Shown: one piece after another, positions 23,608 through 31,762 of the stretch | Position numbering within the stretch: position 1 is the first letter of the stretch | How the letters are laid out: each line of letters opens with the position of its first letter | DNA from: JAVBRA01 sp031548435 | Lineage (GTDB): Bacteria > Bacteroidota > Bacteroidia > Bacteroidales > Rikenellaceae | Length of the DNA stretch: 36,457 bases | Assembly (NCBI GenBank): GCA_031548435.1 | Contig: JAVBRA010000020.1 | Location: 1 to 36,457 of the forward strand | Direction: 5' to 3' | Made by a program: the position numbers and the translations under genes | Notes under the pieces: generated by a model | Told to the model about the DNA's origin: nothing | Seen by the model: only the letters and a program-made list of their open reading frames with translations | The model's database searches: none

Positions 23608-24294
23608 ATGAGCAATCTGTTCTCCTCTTCCATCGGGAAGAAGCTGATCATGAGCGTCACGGGCGTGTGCCTGGTGCTGTTCCTGCTTTTCCACATGGCC
23701 ATGAACCTCACGGCGGTGCTGCCCAACAACGCTTACAACACGGTTTGCGAATTCCTGGGTGCCAACTGGTACGCCCTGGCGGCCACGGCGATTCTGGCTG
23801 CGGGATTCGTTATCCACATCCTCTATGCGACCATCATCACCCTCAAGAACATGCGTTCTCGCGGGTCGCAGCGTTATGCCGTGACCGACACGCCGGCCGA
23901 AGTGCGCTGGGCTTCGCGCAACATGTTCGTGCTGGGGCTGGTCGTGGTGGGCGGCTTGCTGATCCACCTGTACAATTTCTGGTACAATATGCAGTTCGTG
24001 GAGTTGACCATGTCGCACGAGGAGATCATGGCCGCCGGCTGCGATCCCACCAACGGCAAGGGGCTGATCGAGGCGCTGTTCGCCCAGCCGGTTTATGTGG
24101 CGATCTATCTGGTGTGGCTCGGCGCCCTGTGGTTCCACCTCACGCACGGCTTCTGGAGCGCGTTCCAGACCGTGGGCTGGAACAACAAAACGTGGTATCC
24201 CAGGCTCCGCTGCATCTCGAACATCGTGGCCGCGCTCATCTGCGGCGGCTTTGTGTTCGTGGTGCTGTTCTTTTTTGTCAAGAGCCTGCTTTAA
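23608..24294 (+). CDS. frdC: fumarate reductase/succinate dehydrogenase cytochrome b subunit
   Basis: This membrane anchor passes electrons from menaquinol to the catalytic subunits. The 228-residue product has five hydrophobic helices, with histidines that can bind two hemes: His29, His70, His120, His177 and His180. That is the diheme b558 type found in Bacteroides and Wolinella. It is the first gene of frdCAB. The direction in anaerobic Bacteroidales is normally fumarate reduction to succinate. Confidence 0.95.
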   Translation: MSNLFSSSIGKKLIMSVTGVCLVLFLLFHMAMNLTAVLPNNAYNTVCEFLGANWYALAATAILAAGFVIHILYATIITLKNMRSRGSQRYAVTDTPAEVRWASRNMFVLGLVVVGGLLIHLYNFWYNMQFVELTMSHEEIMAAGCDPTNGKGLIEALFAQPVYVAIYLVWLGALWFHLTHGFWSAFQTVGWNNKTWYPRLRCISNIVAALICGGFVFVVLFFFVKSLL

Positions 24295-24390
24295 TCCGGC
24301 CAGTCATCCCGGGCGGAGCGGAGGATCTCTCGATCCGATACTTTCGCCGTACATGACGCGAAAATCGATAATTAAAAAATAACATATTTT

Positions 24391-26334
24391 ATGACAAAGT
24401 TGGAATCAAAAGTCCCGCAGGGGGCGCTGGCGCAGAAGTGGAGCAGCCACAAGGCGCACATCAAGGTGGTTTCGCCTGCCAACAAACGCAAACTCGACGT
24501 CATCGTCATCGGCACCGGGTTGGGGGGCGCTTCGGCAGCCGCTTCGCTCGGCGAGCTGGGATATAACGTGAAGGCGTTCTGCATTTCGGACTCTCCGCGC
24601 CGCGCGCACTCGATCGCCGCGCAGGGGGGGATCAACGCCGCCAAGAACTATCAGAACGACAACGACTCGGTTTACCGCCTGTTTTACGACACGATCAAGG
24701 GGGGCGACTACCGTGCCCGCGAGGCCAACGTCTACCGTCTGGCCGAGGTGGCCAACCTGATCATCGACCAGTGCGTGGCGCAGGGCGTTCCGTTTGCCCG
24801 CGATTACGGCGGATTGCTCGACAACCGGTCGTTCGGGGGGGCGCAGGTGTCGCGTACCTTCTACGCTCGCGGCCAGACCGGGCAGCAGTTGCTGCTGGGA
24901 GCTTACGCGGCGTTGAACCGCCAGATCGCCAAGGGGTCGGTGAAGAGCTATCCGCGCCACGAGATGCTCGATCTGGTGATGATCGACGGCCAGGCCCGCG
25001 GCATCATCGCCCGCGATCTGGAAACCGGCAAGATCGAACGCTTCGGCGCCCATGCCGTGGTGATCGCCTCGGGAGGCTACGGCAACGTGTTCTTCCTGTC
25101 GACCAACGCCATGAACTCGAACGGCTCGGCCGCATGGCAGTGCTATAAGAAAGGCGCGTTCTTCGCCAACCCGTGCTTCACGCAGATCCACCCCACGTGC
25201 ATTCCCGTCCACGGCACGCAGCAGTCGAAGCTGACGCTCATGTCCGAGTCGCTGCGCAACGACGGCCGCATCTGGGTTCCGAAGAAGAAAGAAGATGTCG
25301 AAAAAATCCGCGCCAAAAAGGTCAAACCGTCGCAGATCCCGGAGGAAGACCGCGATTACTATCTGGAGCGCCGCTATCCGGCTTTCGGTAACCTGGTGCC
25401 GCGCGATGTGGCTTCACGTGCCGCCAAAGAGCGTTGCGACGCCGGCTTCGGCGTGAACGATACCGGCCTGGCTGTGTTCCTCGATTTTTCGACCGCCATC
25501 AAAAGGCTGGGCCGCAACGTGATCGAGGAACGCTACGGCAACCTGTTCCAGATGTACGAGAAGATCACCGACGTCAACCCGTACCAGGAGCCGATGATGA
25601 TCTACCCGGCGGTGCACTACACCATGGGCGGCGTCTGGGTCGACTACAACCTGATGACCACCATTCCCGGCCTGTACGCCATCGGCGAGGCCAATTTTTC
25701 GGATCATGGCGCGAATCGCCTTGGGGCGTCTGCGCTCATGCAGGGGCTGGCCGACGGCTACTTCGTGCTGCCGTACACCATCGGCGACTACCTGTCCAAG
25801 CACATTCAGGACAAGAAAGTCGACACCAGCCGCCCCGAGTTCGAAAATGCCGAAAAAGCCATCACGGACAAGATCAACAAGATCTTCGGCATCAAGGGGA
25901 ACCTCTCGGTCGATGACCTGCACCGCAAACTGGGCAACATCATGTGGGACTACGTGGGCATGGCCCGCAACGCCGAGGGGCTGCAAAAAGCCATCGGCAT
26001 GATCCAGGAGGTTCGCAAGGAGTTCTGGGCCAATGTGCGTGTCCCCGGCGTAGAGGGCGACTTCAACCAGGAGCTCGAAAAGGCCCTGCGTCTGGCCGAC
26101 TTCCTGGAGATGGGCGAGTTGATGGCGCGCGACGCCCTGAACCGCAACGAGTCGTGCGGCGGCCACTTCCGCGAGGAGTACCAGACCGAAGAAGGCGAAG
26201 CCATGCGCGACGACGACCACTATGTGTACGTGTCGGTTTGGGAATACAAGGGCGAGAACCAGGAGCCGGCCTTCCACAAGGAAGAACTCGTGTTCGAGGA
26301 GGTGAAGCTGGCCCAGCGCAACTATAAAGAGTAA
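24391..26334 (+). CDS. frdA: fumarate reductase flavoprotein subunit
   Basis: The 647-residue subunit binds covalent FAD and reduces fumarate. It has the dinucleotide loop GTGLGG (41-46), the flavin-attachment region around His73 in HSIAAQGG, an active-site HPTC segment, and GGVWVDYN plus GANRLGASAL in the capping and FAD domains. The length fits the Bacteroidetes form. It starts 96 nt after frdC and is followed by frdB after 18 nt. Confidence 0.97.
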   Translation: MTKLESKVPQGALAQKWSSHKAHIKVVSPANKRKLDVIVIGTGLGGASAAASLGELGYNVKAFCISDSPRRAHSIAAQGGINAAKNYQNDNDSVYRLFYDTIKGGDYRAREANVYRLAEVANLIIDQCVAQGVPFARDYGGLLDNRSFGGAQVSRTFYARGQTGQQLLLGAYAALNRQIAKGSVKSYPRHEMLDLVMIDGQARGIIARDLETGKIERFGAHAVVIASGGYGNVFFLSTNAMNSNGSAAWQCYKKGAFFANPCFTQIHPTCIPVHGTQQSKLTLMSESLRNDGRIWVPKKKEDVEKIRAKKVKPSQIPEEDRDYYLERRYPAFGNLVPRDVASRAAKERCDAGFGVNDTGLAVFLDFSTAIKRLGRNVIEERYGNLFQMYEKITDVNPYQEPMMIYPAVHYTMGGVWVDYNLMTTIPGLYAIGEANFSDHGANRLGASALMQGLADGYFVLPYTIGDYLSKHIQDKKVDTSRPEFENAEKAITDKINKIFGIKGNLSVDDLHRKLGNIMWDYVGMARNAEGLQKAIGMIQEVRKEFWANVRVPGVEGDFNQELEKALRLADFLEMGELMARDALNRNESCGGHFREEYQTEEGEAMRDDDHYVYVSVWEYKGENQEPAFHKEELVFEEVKLAQRNYKE

Positions 26335-26352
26335 TTTTAAAGACGAAGGATC

Positions 26353-27096
26353 ATGAACCTGAAATTGAAAATATGGCGCCAGAAGAGCGCAAAGGATAAA
26401 GGATATTTCGAAGAGCACCGCATCGAGAACGTGTCGCCCGACAGTTCGTTCCTCGAAATGCTCGACATCCTGAACAACAACCTGATCCACGAGGGCAAGG
26501 AGCCGGTGGCGTTCGACCACGACTGCCGCGAGGGGATCTGCGGCATGTGTTCGCTCTATATCAACGGGCACGCCCACGGGCCCGACACTGACATCACCAC
26601 CTGCCAGTTGCACATGCGCAAATTCAAGGATGGCGAAACGGTGACCATTGAACCGTGGCGTTCGGCGGCGTTTCCGGTGGTGAAAGACCTGGTGGTGAAC
26701 CGCAGCGCGTTCGATCAGGTGTTGCAGGCCGGGGGATTCGTGTCGGTCAACACCGGCGGGGTTCCCGACGCCAATGCCATCCCCATTCCCAAGGCCGATG
26801 CCGACGAGAGCATGGATGCCGCCGCCTGTATCGGTTGCGGAGCTTGCGTGGCGACCTGTAAAAACGGCTCGGCGATGTTGTTCGTCGGTGCGCGCGTGTC
26901 GTCGCTGGCCAAACTGCCGCAGGGCAAGGTCGAAGGAGCCCGCCGCGCCAAGGCCATGGTAGCCAAGATGGACGAGCTGGGCTTCGGCGGTTGTACCAAC
27001 ACCGGCGCCTGTGAGGCCGAATGCCCCAAGGGGATCTCGATTTCGCACATCGCCCGTCTGAACCGCGAGTTCCTGTCGGCGAAATTCAAAGATTAA
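26353..27096 (+). CDS. frdB: fumarate reductase iron-sulfur subunit
   Basis: The 247-residue electron-transfer subunit has a [2Fe-2S] site Cys58-x4-Cys63-x2-Cys66 with Cys84. It also has the ferredoxin-type motif Cys159-x2-Cys162-x2-Cys165-x3-Cys169 and the later Cys214, Cys220 and Cys224 in CTNTGACEAECPKGI. These supply the three clusters expected of the family. It ends the operon and is followed by a strong terminator. Confidence 0.97.
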   Translation: MNLKLKIWRQKSAKDKGYFEEHRIENVSPDSSFLEMLDILNNNLIHEGKEPVAFDHDCREGICGMCSLYINGHAHGPDTDITTCQLHMRKFKDGETVTIEPWRSAAFPVVKDLVVNRSAFDQVLQAGGFVSVNTGGVPDANAIPIPKADADESMDAAACIGCGACVATCKNGSAMLFVGARVSSLAKLPQGKVEGARRAKAMVAKMDELGFGGCTNTGACEAECPKGISISHIARLNREFLSAKFKD

Positions 27097-27117
27097 CGCA
27101 ATCGATAGCCTGACCAA

Positions 27118-27149
27118 GGGCGTTCCGGATTCCGGAGCGCCTTTTTTTG
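27118..27149 (+). terminator. terminator of the frdCAB operon
   Basis: GGCGTTCCGG (27119-27128) pairs with CCGGAGCGCC (27132-27141), with one G-T pair and an ATT loop, and is followed by seven T. It lies 22 nt past the frdB stop codon. Confidence 0.93.
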
Positions 27150-27275
27150 TCGCGGGTTCCGAGTATGCGGCGCAATTTTCTCTTCGGATCGTTCCGGGAG
27201 CGGGATACTTCCCGGCGATAATGTGAACGGATTAAAAAATAAGTTCGTTATCAGGCGGTTTCCATATTTTTTTAG

Positions 27276-27283
27276 TAGCTTTG
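27276..27283 (+). promoter_or_regulatory. purH: -7 box of the purH promoter (TAGCTTTG)
   Basis: TAGCTTTG matches TAnnTTTG and lies about 32 nt before the GTG start. A -33 match is weak (GTTTCC region). Confidence 0.6.
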
Positions 27284-27314
27284 TACGTTAAATATTCGCT
27301 TAAATCAGTCTGTT

Positions 27315-28835
27315 GTGAAAAAAATAAGAAGTGCCTTAATATCAGTGTTTTATAAAACGGGGCTGGATGAGATTGTCCGGGAACTCGACCGCCATGGAGT
27401 AACGATCTACTCGACCGGCGGAACGTTGGATTTCGTGGAGTCGCTCGGTGTCAAAGCCACGGCGGTGGAAGATCTCACCGGCTACCCGTCGATTCTGGGA
27501 GGACGCGTTAAGACGCTGCATCCCAAGGTGTTCGGGGGCATTCTGGCCCGTCGTGAACTGGCCGAAGACATCGCCCAGCTCGGGTCGTACGAGATTCCGG
27601 AGATCGACCTGGTGATCGTCGACCTCTATCCGTTCGAGGAGACCGTGGCTTCGGGCGCGGCCGAACAGCAGATCATCGAAAAGATCGACATCGGCGGCAT
27701 TTCGCTGATCCGTGCCGCGGCCAAAAACCATAAGGACGTGGTGATCGTCTCGTCGCAAGACCAGTATGCTGAGATATTGCAGATCATCAAAACGCAGGAT
27801 TGCGCCACCACGCTCGACGACCGCCGCCGCTTCGCCGCTTACGCGTTCAACGTGAGTTCGAACTACGACACGGCGATTTTCAATTATTTTAACCGGAAAG
27901 AACAATTACCGGTGTTCAAACAGAGTTATACTAATGGGACGGTGTTGCGCTACGGCGAAAACCCGCACCAGAAGGCGACTTTCTACGGCGACCTGGAGGG
28001 GCTGTTCGAGAAGCTGAACGGCAAGGAGATTTCGTACAACAACCTGCTGGACATCGACGCGGCGGTGAACCTGATCGCCGAGTTCGACGAGCCGACTTTC
28101 GCCATCCTCAAGCACAACAACGCCTGCGGCATCGCCTCGCGCGCAACGCTGGCCCAGGCGTGGAAAGACGCTCTGGCCGCCGATCCGATCTCGGCTTTCG
28201 GCGGGGTGCTGATCTGCAACCGCGAACTGGATAAAGCCACGGCCGAAGAAGTGAACAAACTGTTCTTCGAGGTGGTCATCGCCCCGGCGTACGATAAAGA
28301 CGCGCTGGAGATGCTGGTGTCGAAGAAAAACCGCATCATCCTGGTGCAAAAACAGAAACTGACCGCCGCCACCCAGTTCCGCTCGCTGCTCAACGGTGTG
28401 GCCGAACAGGAGAAAGATCCGAAAGTGGGCGGACGCGACAGCGACGTGGTTTTTGTGACCGACGCCAAACCCACCGACGCCCAGATTGCCGATCTGGTGT
28501 TCGCCAACAAGATCGTGAAGCACTCGAAATCGAACGCCATCGTGTTTGCCAAAGGGGGGATGATGCTCGCCAGCGGCATCGGCCAGACCTCGCGCGTGGA
28601 CGCCCTCAAGCAGGCGGTCGACAAAGCCCGCGCATTCGGGTTCGATCTGAAGGGGGCTGTACTGGCCTCGGACGCGTTCTTTCCGTTCTCGGACTGCGTC
28701 GAACTGGCCCATGCGGCCGGGGTGACGGCCATCATCCAGCCGGGAGGGTCGGTCAGGGATCAGGACTCGGTCGATTACAGCAACAAAAACGGCATGGCCA
28801 TGGTGATGACCGGGATGCGCCATTTCAAACATTAA
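27315..28835 (+). CDS. purH: bifunctional AICAR transformylase/IMP cyclohydrolase PurH
   Basis: This enzyme carries out the last two steps of IMP synthesis. The 506-residue product has an N-terminal MGS-like cyclohydrolase domain (1 to about 150; STGGT, SILGGRVKTLHP) and a transformylase domain with the catalytic Lys266-His267 in LKHNNACG. It ends in GMRHFKH, as in Bacteroides. Translation starts at GTG: it sits at the usual family N-terminus, and no ATG in frame precedes it. The gene follows the frd terminator and has its own -7 box. Confidence 0.97.
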   Translation: MKKIRSALISVFYKTGLDEIVRELDRHGVTIYSTGGTLDFVESLGVKATAVEDLTGYPSILGGRVKTLHPKVFGGILARRELAEDIAQLGSYEIPEIDLVIVDLYPFEETVASGAAEQQIIEKIDIGGISLIRAAAKNHKDVVIVSSQDQYAEILQIIKTQDCATTLDDRRRFAAYAFNVSSNYDTAIFNYFNRKEQLPVFKQSYTNGTVLRYGENPHQKATFYGDLEGLFEKLNGKEISYNNLLDIDAAVNLIAEFDEPTFAILKHNNACGIASRATLAQAWKDALAADPISAFGGVLICNRELDKATAEEVNKLFFEVVIAPAYDKDALEMLVSKKNRIILVQKQKLTAATQFRSLLNGVAEQEKDPKVGGRDSDVVFVTDAKPTDAQIADLVFANKIVKHSKSNAIVFAKGGMMLASGIGQTSRVDALKQAVDKARAFGFDLKGAVLASDAFFPFSDCVELAHAAGVTAIIQPGGSVRDQDSVDYSNKNGMAMVMTGMRHFKH

Positions 28836-28915
28836 AAACGCCGCGGCCCGTATGCCCCGCGTAGGGAGATCATCTCGCCCCGATAAGGAAATTAAACAGT
28901 TTAAAAGAAAATAGT

Positions 28916-29938
28916 ATGGGAATGTTCTCGTTTCTGACCCAAGAGATCGCCATCGACCTGGGTACGGCCAACACCCTGATTATCCATAACGACAAGATCG
29001 TGGTCGACGAACCGTCGATCGTGGCCCTCGACCAGCAGACGGGCAAGGTCATCGCCATTGGCAAGAAGGCCCGTCAGATGCACGGCAAAACCCACCAGAA
29101 CGTCAAGACGATCCGTCCGCTCAAAGACGGCGTGATCGCCGACTTCAACGCCACCGAGATGATGATCCGCGGCATGATTCGGCTCATCAAGTCGAACAAT
29201 ATTTTCAGCCCCTCGCTGCGGATGGTGATCTGCATCCCTTCGGGCTCGACCAACGTCGAGATCCGTGCCGTGCGCGACTCGGCCGAGCACGCGGGCGGAC
29301 GCGAGGTGTACCTGATCCACGAACCGATGGCCGCCGCGCTGGGCATCGGGCTGGACGTCGAAGCGCCGGAAGGGCACATGGTCATCGACATCGGAGGGGG
29401 GACGACCGAGATCGCGGTCATTTCGCTCGGCGGCATCGTTTGCAACGAGAGCATCAACGTGGCGGGCGACGTCTTCAACGAAGACATCCAGACCTACATG
29501 CGCCAGCAGCACAACATCCGCATCGGCGAACGCACGGCCGAAGATATCAAGATCGCCGTGGGCGCGGCAACCACCAACCTCGACGAAATTCCGGAAGACT
29601 ACGTGGTCAAGGGGCCGAACATCCTGACCTCGCTGCCGCTGGAGATTCCGGTGTCGTACCAGGATATGGTCTATGCGCTGGAAAAATCGCTGCTCAAGAT
29701 CGACGCGGCCGTGATGAAGATCCTCGAAAAAATCCCGCCCGAACTCTACGCCGACATTGTGCACAAAGGAGTCTATCTGGCCGGCGGGGGAGCGTTGCTG
29801 CGTGGCTTGGACAAGCGCCTGCAGGAGAAAACGAACATCCCCTTCCATGTAGCCGAAGACCCCCTGAGGGCCGTATCGCGCGGAACGGGCATCGCCCTGA
29901 AAAACATCAACCGGTTCGCCTTCCTGATGAGGCAGTAA
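28916..29938 (+). CDS. mreB: rod shape-determining protein MreB
   Basis: The actin-like filament protein organises cell-wall elongation. The 340-residue product has the phosphate loop DLGTANT near the start, the second phosphate loop DIGGGTTEIAVIS, and the C-terminal adenosine motif LAGGGALLRGLDK. It leads the mreB-mreC-mreD-mrdA-rodA elongasome set. A composite palindromic repeat begins at its stop codon and separates it from mreC. A GC hairpin follows the purH stop upstream. Confidence 0.97.
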   Translation: MGMFSFLTQEIAIDLGTANTLIIHNDKIVVDEPSIVALDQQTGKVIAIGKKARQMHGKTHQNVKTIRPLKDGVIADFNATEMMIRGMIRLIKSNNIFSPSLRMVICIPSGSTNVEIRAVRDSAEHAGGREVYLIHEPMAAALGIGLDVEAPEGHMVIDIGGGTTEIAVISLGGIVCNESINVAGDVFNEDIQTYMRQQHNIRIGERTAEDIKIAVGAATTNLDEIPEDYVVKGPNILTSLPLEIPVSYQDMVYALEKSLLKIDAAVMKILEKIPPELYADIVHKGVYLAGGGALLRGLDKRLQEKTNIPFHVAEDPLRAVSRGTGIALKNINRFAFLMRQ

Positions 29939-30206
29939 GGAGTTGCCCGGTTACTCGCTCTAAGCTTTTTGTAAAAAGCTTAACCAAAAACTTTTGGGAG
30001 ATACTCCGTATCTCATGATTTGACTTTACGTCGTCAGAATAACTTTCTTGGAGAGGCCCCCTCCAAGAAGCAACGCAATTTATACGTTTGCGAGGGGGCC
30101 TCTCCAAGAAAGTTCATTGAAAGAAGTACAGACAGTCACGAAAAATAAAGTTTTTGATTGAACTTTTTACAAAAAGTTCAGATTGTGTACCGGGGGCAAC
30201 CCCTTA
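29936..30206. repeat. composite palindromic element, copy 2 (mreB-mreC gap)
   Basis: The outer arms are inverted copies: TAAGGAGTTGCCCGG at 29936 matches the reverse complement of the right end, TAAGGGGTTGCCCCCGG (to 30206). The left arm (to about 30018) carries three stems in order: AAGCTTTTTGTAAAAAGCTT, CCAAAA-AC-TTTTGG, and GAGATAC-TCC-GTATCTC. The right arm (30136-30206) has the inverse set, with GAACTTTTTGTAAAAAGTTC and a shortened third stem. Between lies a perfect 23-bp inner inverted repeat (30041-30063 with 30092-30114; ends AACTTTCTTGG, centre C5) round a 28-nt loop. The left end begins in the mreB stop codon. Confidence 0.85.
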
Positions 30207-30227
30207 TCGTCTGATCACGAAGGGAAT

Positions 30228-31061
30228 ATGGTTAGGTTATTTCTTTTTTTCAAGAAGATTTATTTTGTTTTTTTCTTCATCGTGTTCGAGGTCATCGCGT
30301 TCAATATTTATTCGAACAGCACGGATTACTCGAAGTCGCGGACGTTGAGCGCTTCGACGCGGGTGTTGGGGGGGCTTTATTCTGCGGCGGCTCAGGTGAA
30401 GGAATATTTCGGGCTTCGGAAAGAGAACGCCGTCCTGTTCGACAAGATCGCCGAGCTGGAGAACCGGCTGGAGGCGCAACGGGTGTTGCTGGATAAAGAC
30501 TCGGTTCTCAGCCTTCCGGCGGGGGAGGCTGAATACACTTACATTCCGGCGCGGGTGGTGAACAACAGCACCACCAAGCAGAACAATTACATCACCATAG
30601 ACAAGGGAACGCGGGACGGCATGGAGCCCGACATGGCGCTGGTCACCGATCGGGGCATTGTCGGCTATGTGCTTCATTGCGACCGCAATTATTCGATTGC
30701 CGTGTCGTTGCTCAACCGCGATTTCCGCACCAGCGGCAAGTTGGCCAGGGACGGGTTCGACGGGCTGGTGTTCTGGGACGGGGTCGATCACGATATGATG
30801 GATATGATCGAGGTGTCGAAGTACGCTGAAATAGTTGTGGGCGATACGGTTACGACGACCCATCTGTCGTCGAAATTTCCGCCCGGCCACATGATCGGGA
30901 CGGTGGATTCGTTCCGCCTGATCGACGGGGCGTATTACGCGATCAAGGTGCGGCTGGCCGAAACGTTCGGCAACCTGAGGTATGTGATGGCGGTGAAGTT
31001 CAGCGACCGGGAGCAGATCGAGGCGCTGCAACGGCAGGCGGCTGAGAGCGAGAATATGTAA
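30228..31061 (+). CDS. mreC: rod shape-determining protein MreC
   Basis: The 277-residue product starts at 30228 (MVRLFLFF), giving a short cytoplasmic end, one helix (about 8-27), a coiled coil (about 60-90) and then two beta-barrel domains with YIPARVVNNSTTKQNNYITIDKG-type sequence. An open extension to 30183 runs into the repeat element and is not used. It scaffolds the elongasome by binding PBP2. The tail after about 255 is basic and glutamine-rich. Confidence 0.95.
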   Translation: MVRLFLFFKKIYFVFFFIVFEVIAFNIYSNSTDYSKSRTLSASTRVLGGLYSAAAQVKEYFGLRKENAVLFDKIAELENRLEAQRVLLDKDSVLSLPAGEAEYTYIPARVVNNSTTKQNNYITIDKGTRDGMEPDMALVTDRGIVGYVLHCDRNYSIAVSLLNRDFRTSGKLARDGFDGLVFWDGVDHDMMDMIEVSKYAEIVVGDTVTTTHLSSKFPPGHMIGTVDSFRLIDGAYYAIKVRLAETFGNLRYVMAVKFSDREQIEALQRQAAESENM

Positions 31062-31063
31062 AA

Positions 31064-31182
31064 GGCGGCGCCTCTTCTGTCTCAAGGGCGTTTGTTGCGC
31101 GTGAGTGATGGAGAGGCTCCCGATAGCGGAGTATTTGCGGCTCTTCCGCCTCATACCGCTCTGAGAGGGGGCAGGCGCCTGT
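31064..31182. repeat. imperfect foldback between mreC and mreD
   Basis: GGCGCCT plus TCTCA near 31067-31084 and the reverse complement near 31161-31179 form outer arms. Inside is AGCGG (31125-31129) with CCGCT (31156-31160), and a GCGG-CTCTT-CCGC hairpin (31137-31149). Unlike the composite elements, its sequence is not shared with another gap here. The 189-nt gap otherwise has no gene. Confidence 0.45.
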
Positions 31183-31249
31183 CCCTGACGTTCCGGATGA
31201 CAAGTGGGAATAAGGATTAATAAGCCCGAGAAATTACAGATACCAATAC

Positions 31250-31762
31250 ATGAGGCGGTTTATCGAGTATGCGACATTGTTTGTGGCGCTGGTGTTGATG
31301 CAGGTTTTGCTGTTCAACAACATCGGCATCAGCACATACGTCGTTGCCAATGTCTACATTGCGTTCATCATCCTGCTGCCCATCGGGGCCGGGAAGTGGG
31401 TGCTGCTGCTCTCGGGCCTGGCGTGCGGGATCGCCATCGACGCCTTTTCCGGAACGGCCGGGTTGCACACCATGTCGGCCTTGTGGCTGGCGTTTGTACG
31501 GAATAACACCCTGCTGCTGTTTGCCGGAAAAGACGAAATCGAGATGGGCGGCATTCCCAATTCGTACCGGTTGGGATTCGGCAAGTTCGCCAAATATTGC
31601 CTGGCGGCGGTGCTGTTGTTCCACCTGTTCTTCTTCACGGCCGAGGAGATGAGTTTCCACCGTTATTACATCGTACTGCTGCGGACGGTGCTCAGTTCGC
31701 TGGTGTCGGCCGTGGTGATCTATTTCGTCCAGTTGTTGTTCTTCAAAACCACCCAGCGATAG
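31250..31762 (+). CDS. mreD: rod shape-determining protein MreD
   Basis: The 170-residue product is nearly all membrane, with about five helices, and has the 'GIAIDAFSGTAGLHT' segment typical of MreD. It is needed with MreC to anchor the wall-elongation complex. Its stop codon is directly followed by the ATG of mrdA. It begins 188 nt after mreC, across a foldback. Confidence 0.92.
   Translation: MRRFIEYATLFVALVLMQVLLFNNIGISTYVVANVYIAFIILLPIGAGKWVLLLSGLACGIAIDAFSGTAGLHTMSALWLAFVRNNTLLLFAGKDEIEMGGIPNSYRLGFGKFAKYCLAAVLLFHLFFFTAEEMSFHRYYIVLLRTVLSSLVSAVVIYFVQLLFFKTTQR

Noticed and set aside
25414..27117. 567-codon minus-strand open frame
   Set aside because: Antisense to frdA and frdB; low-complexity composition and no family resemblance.
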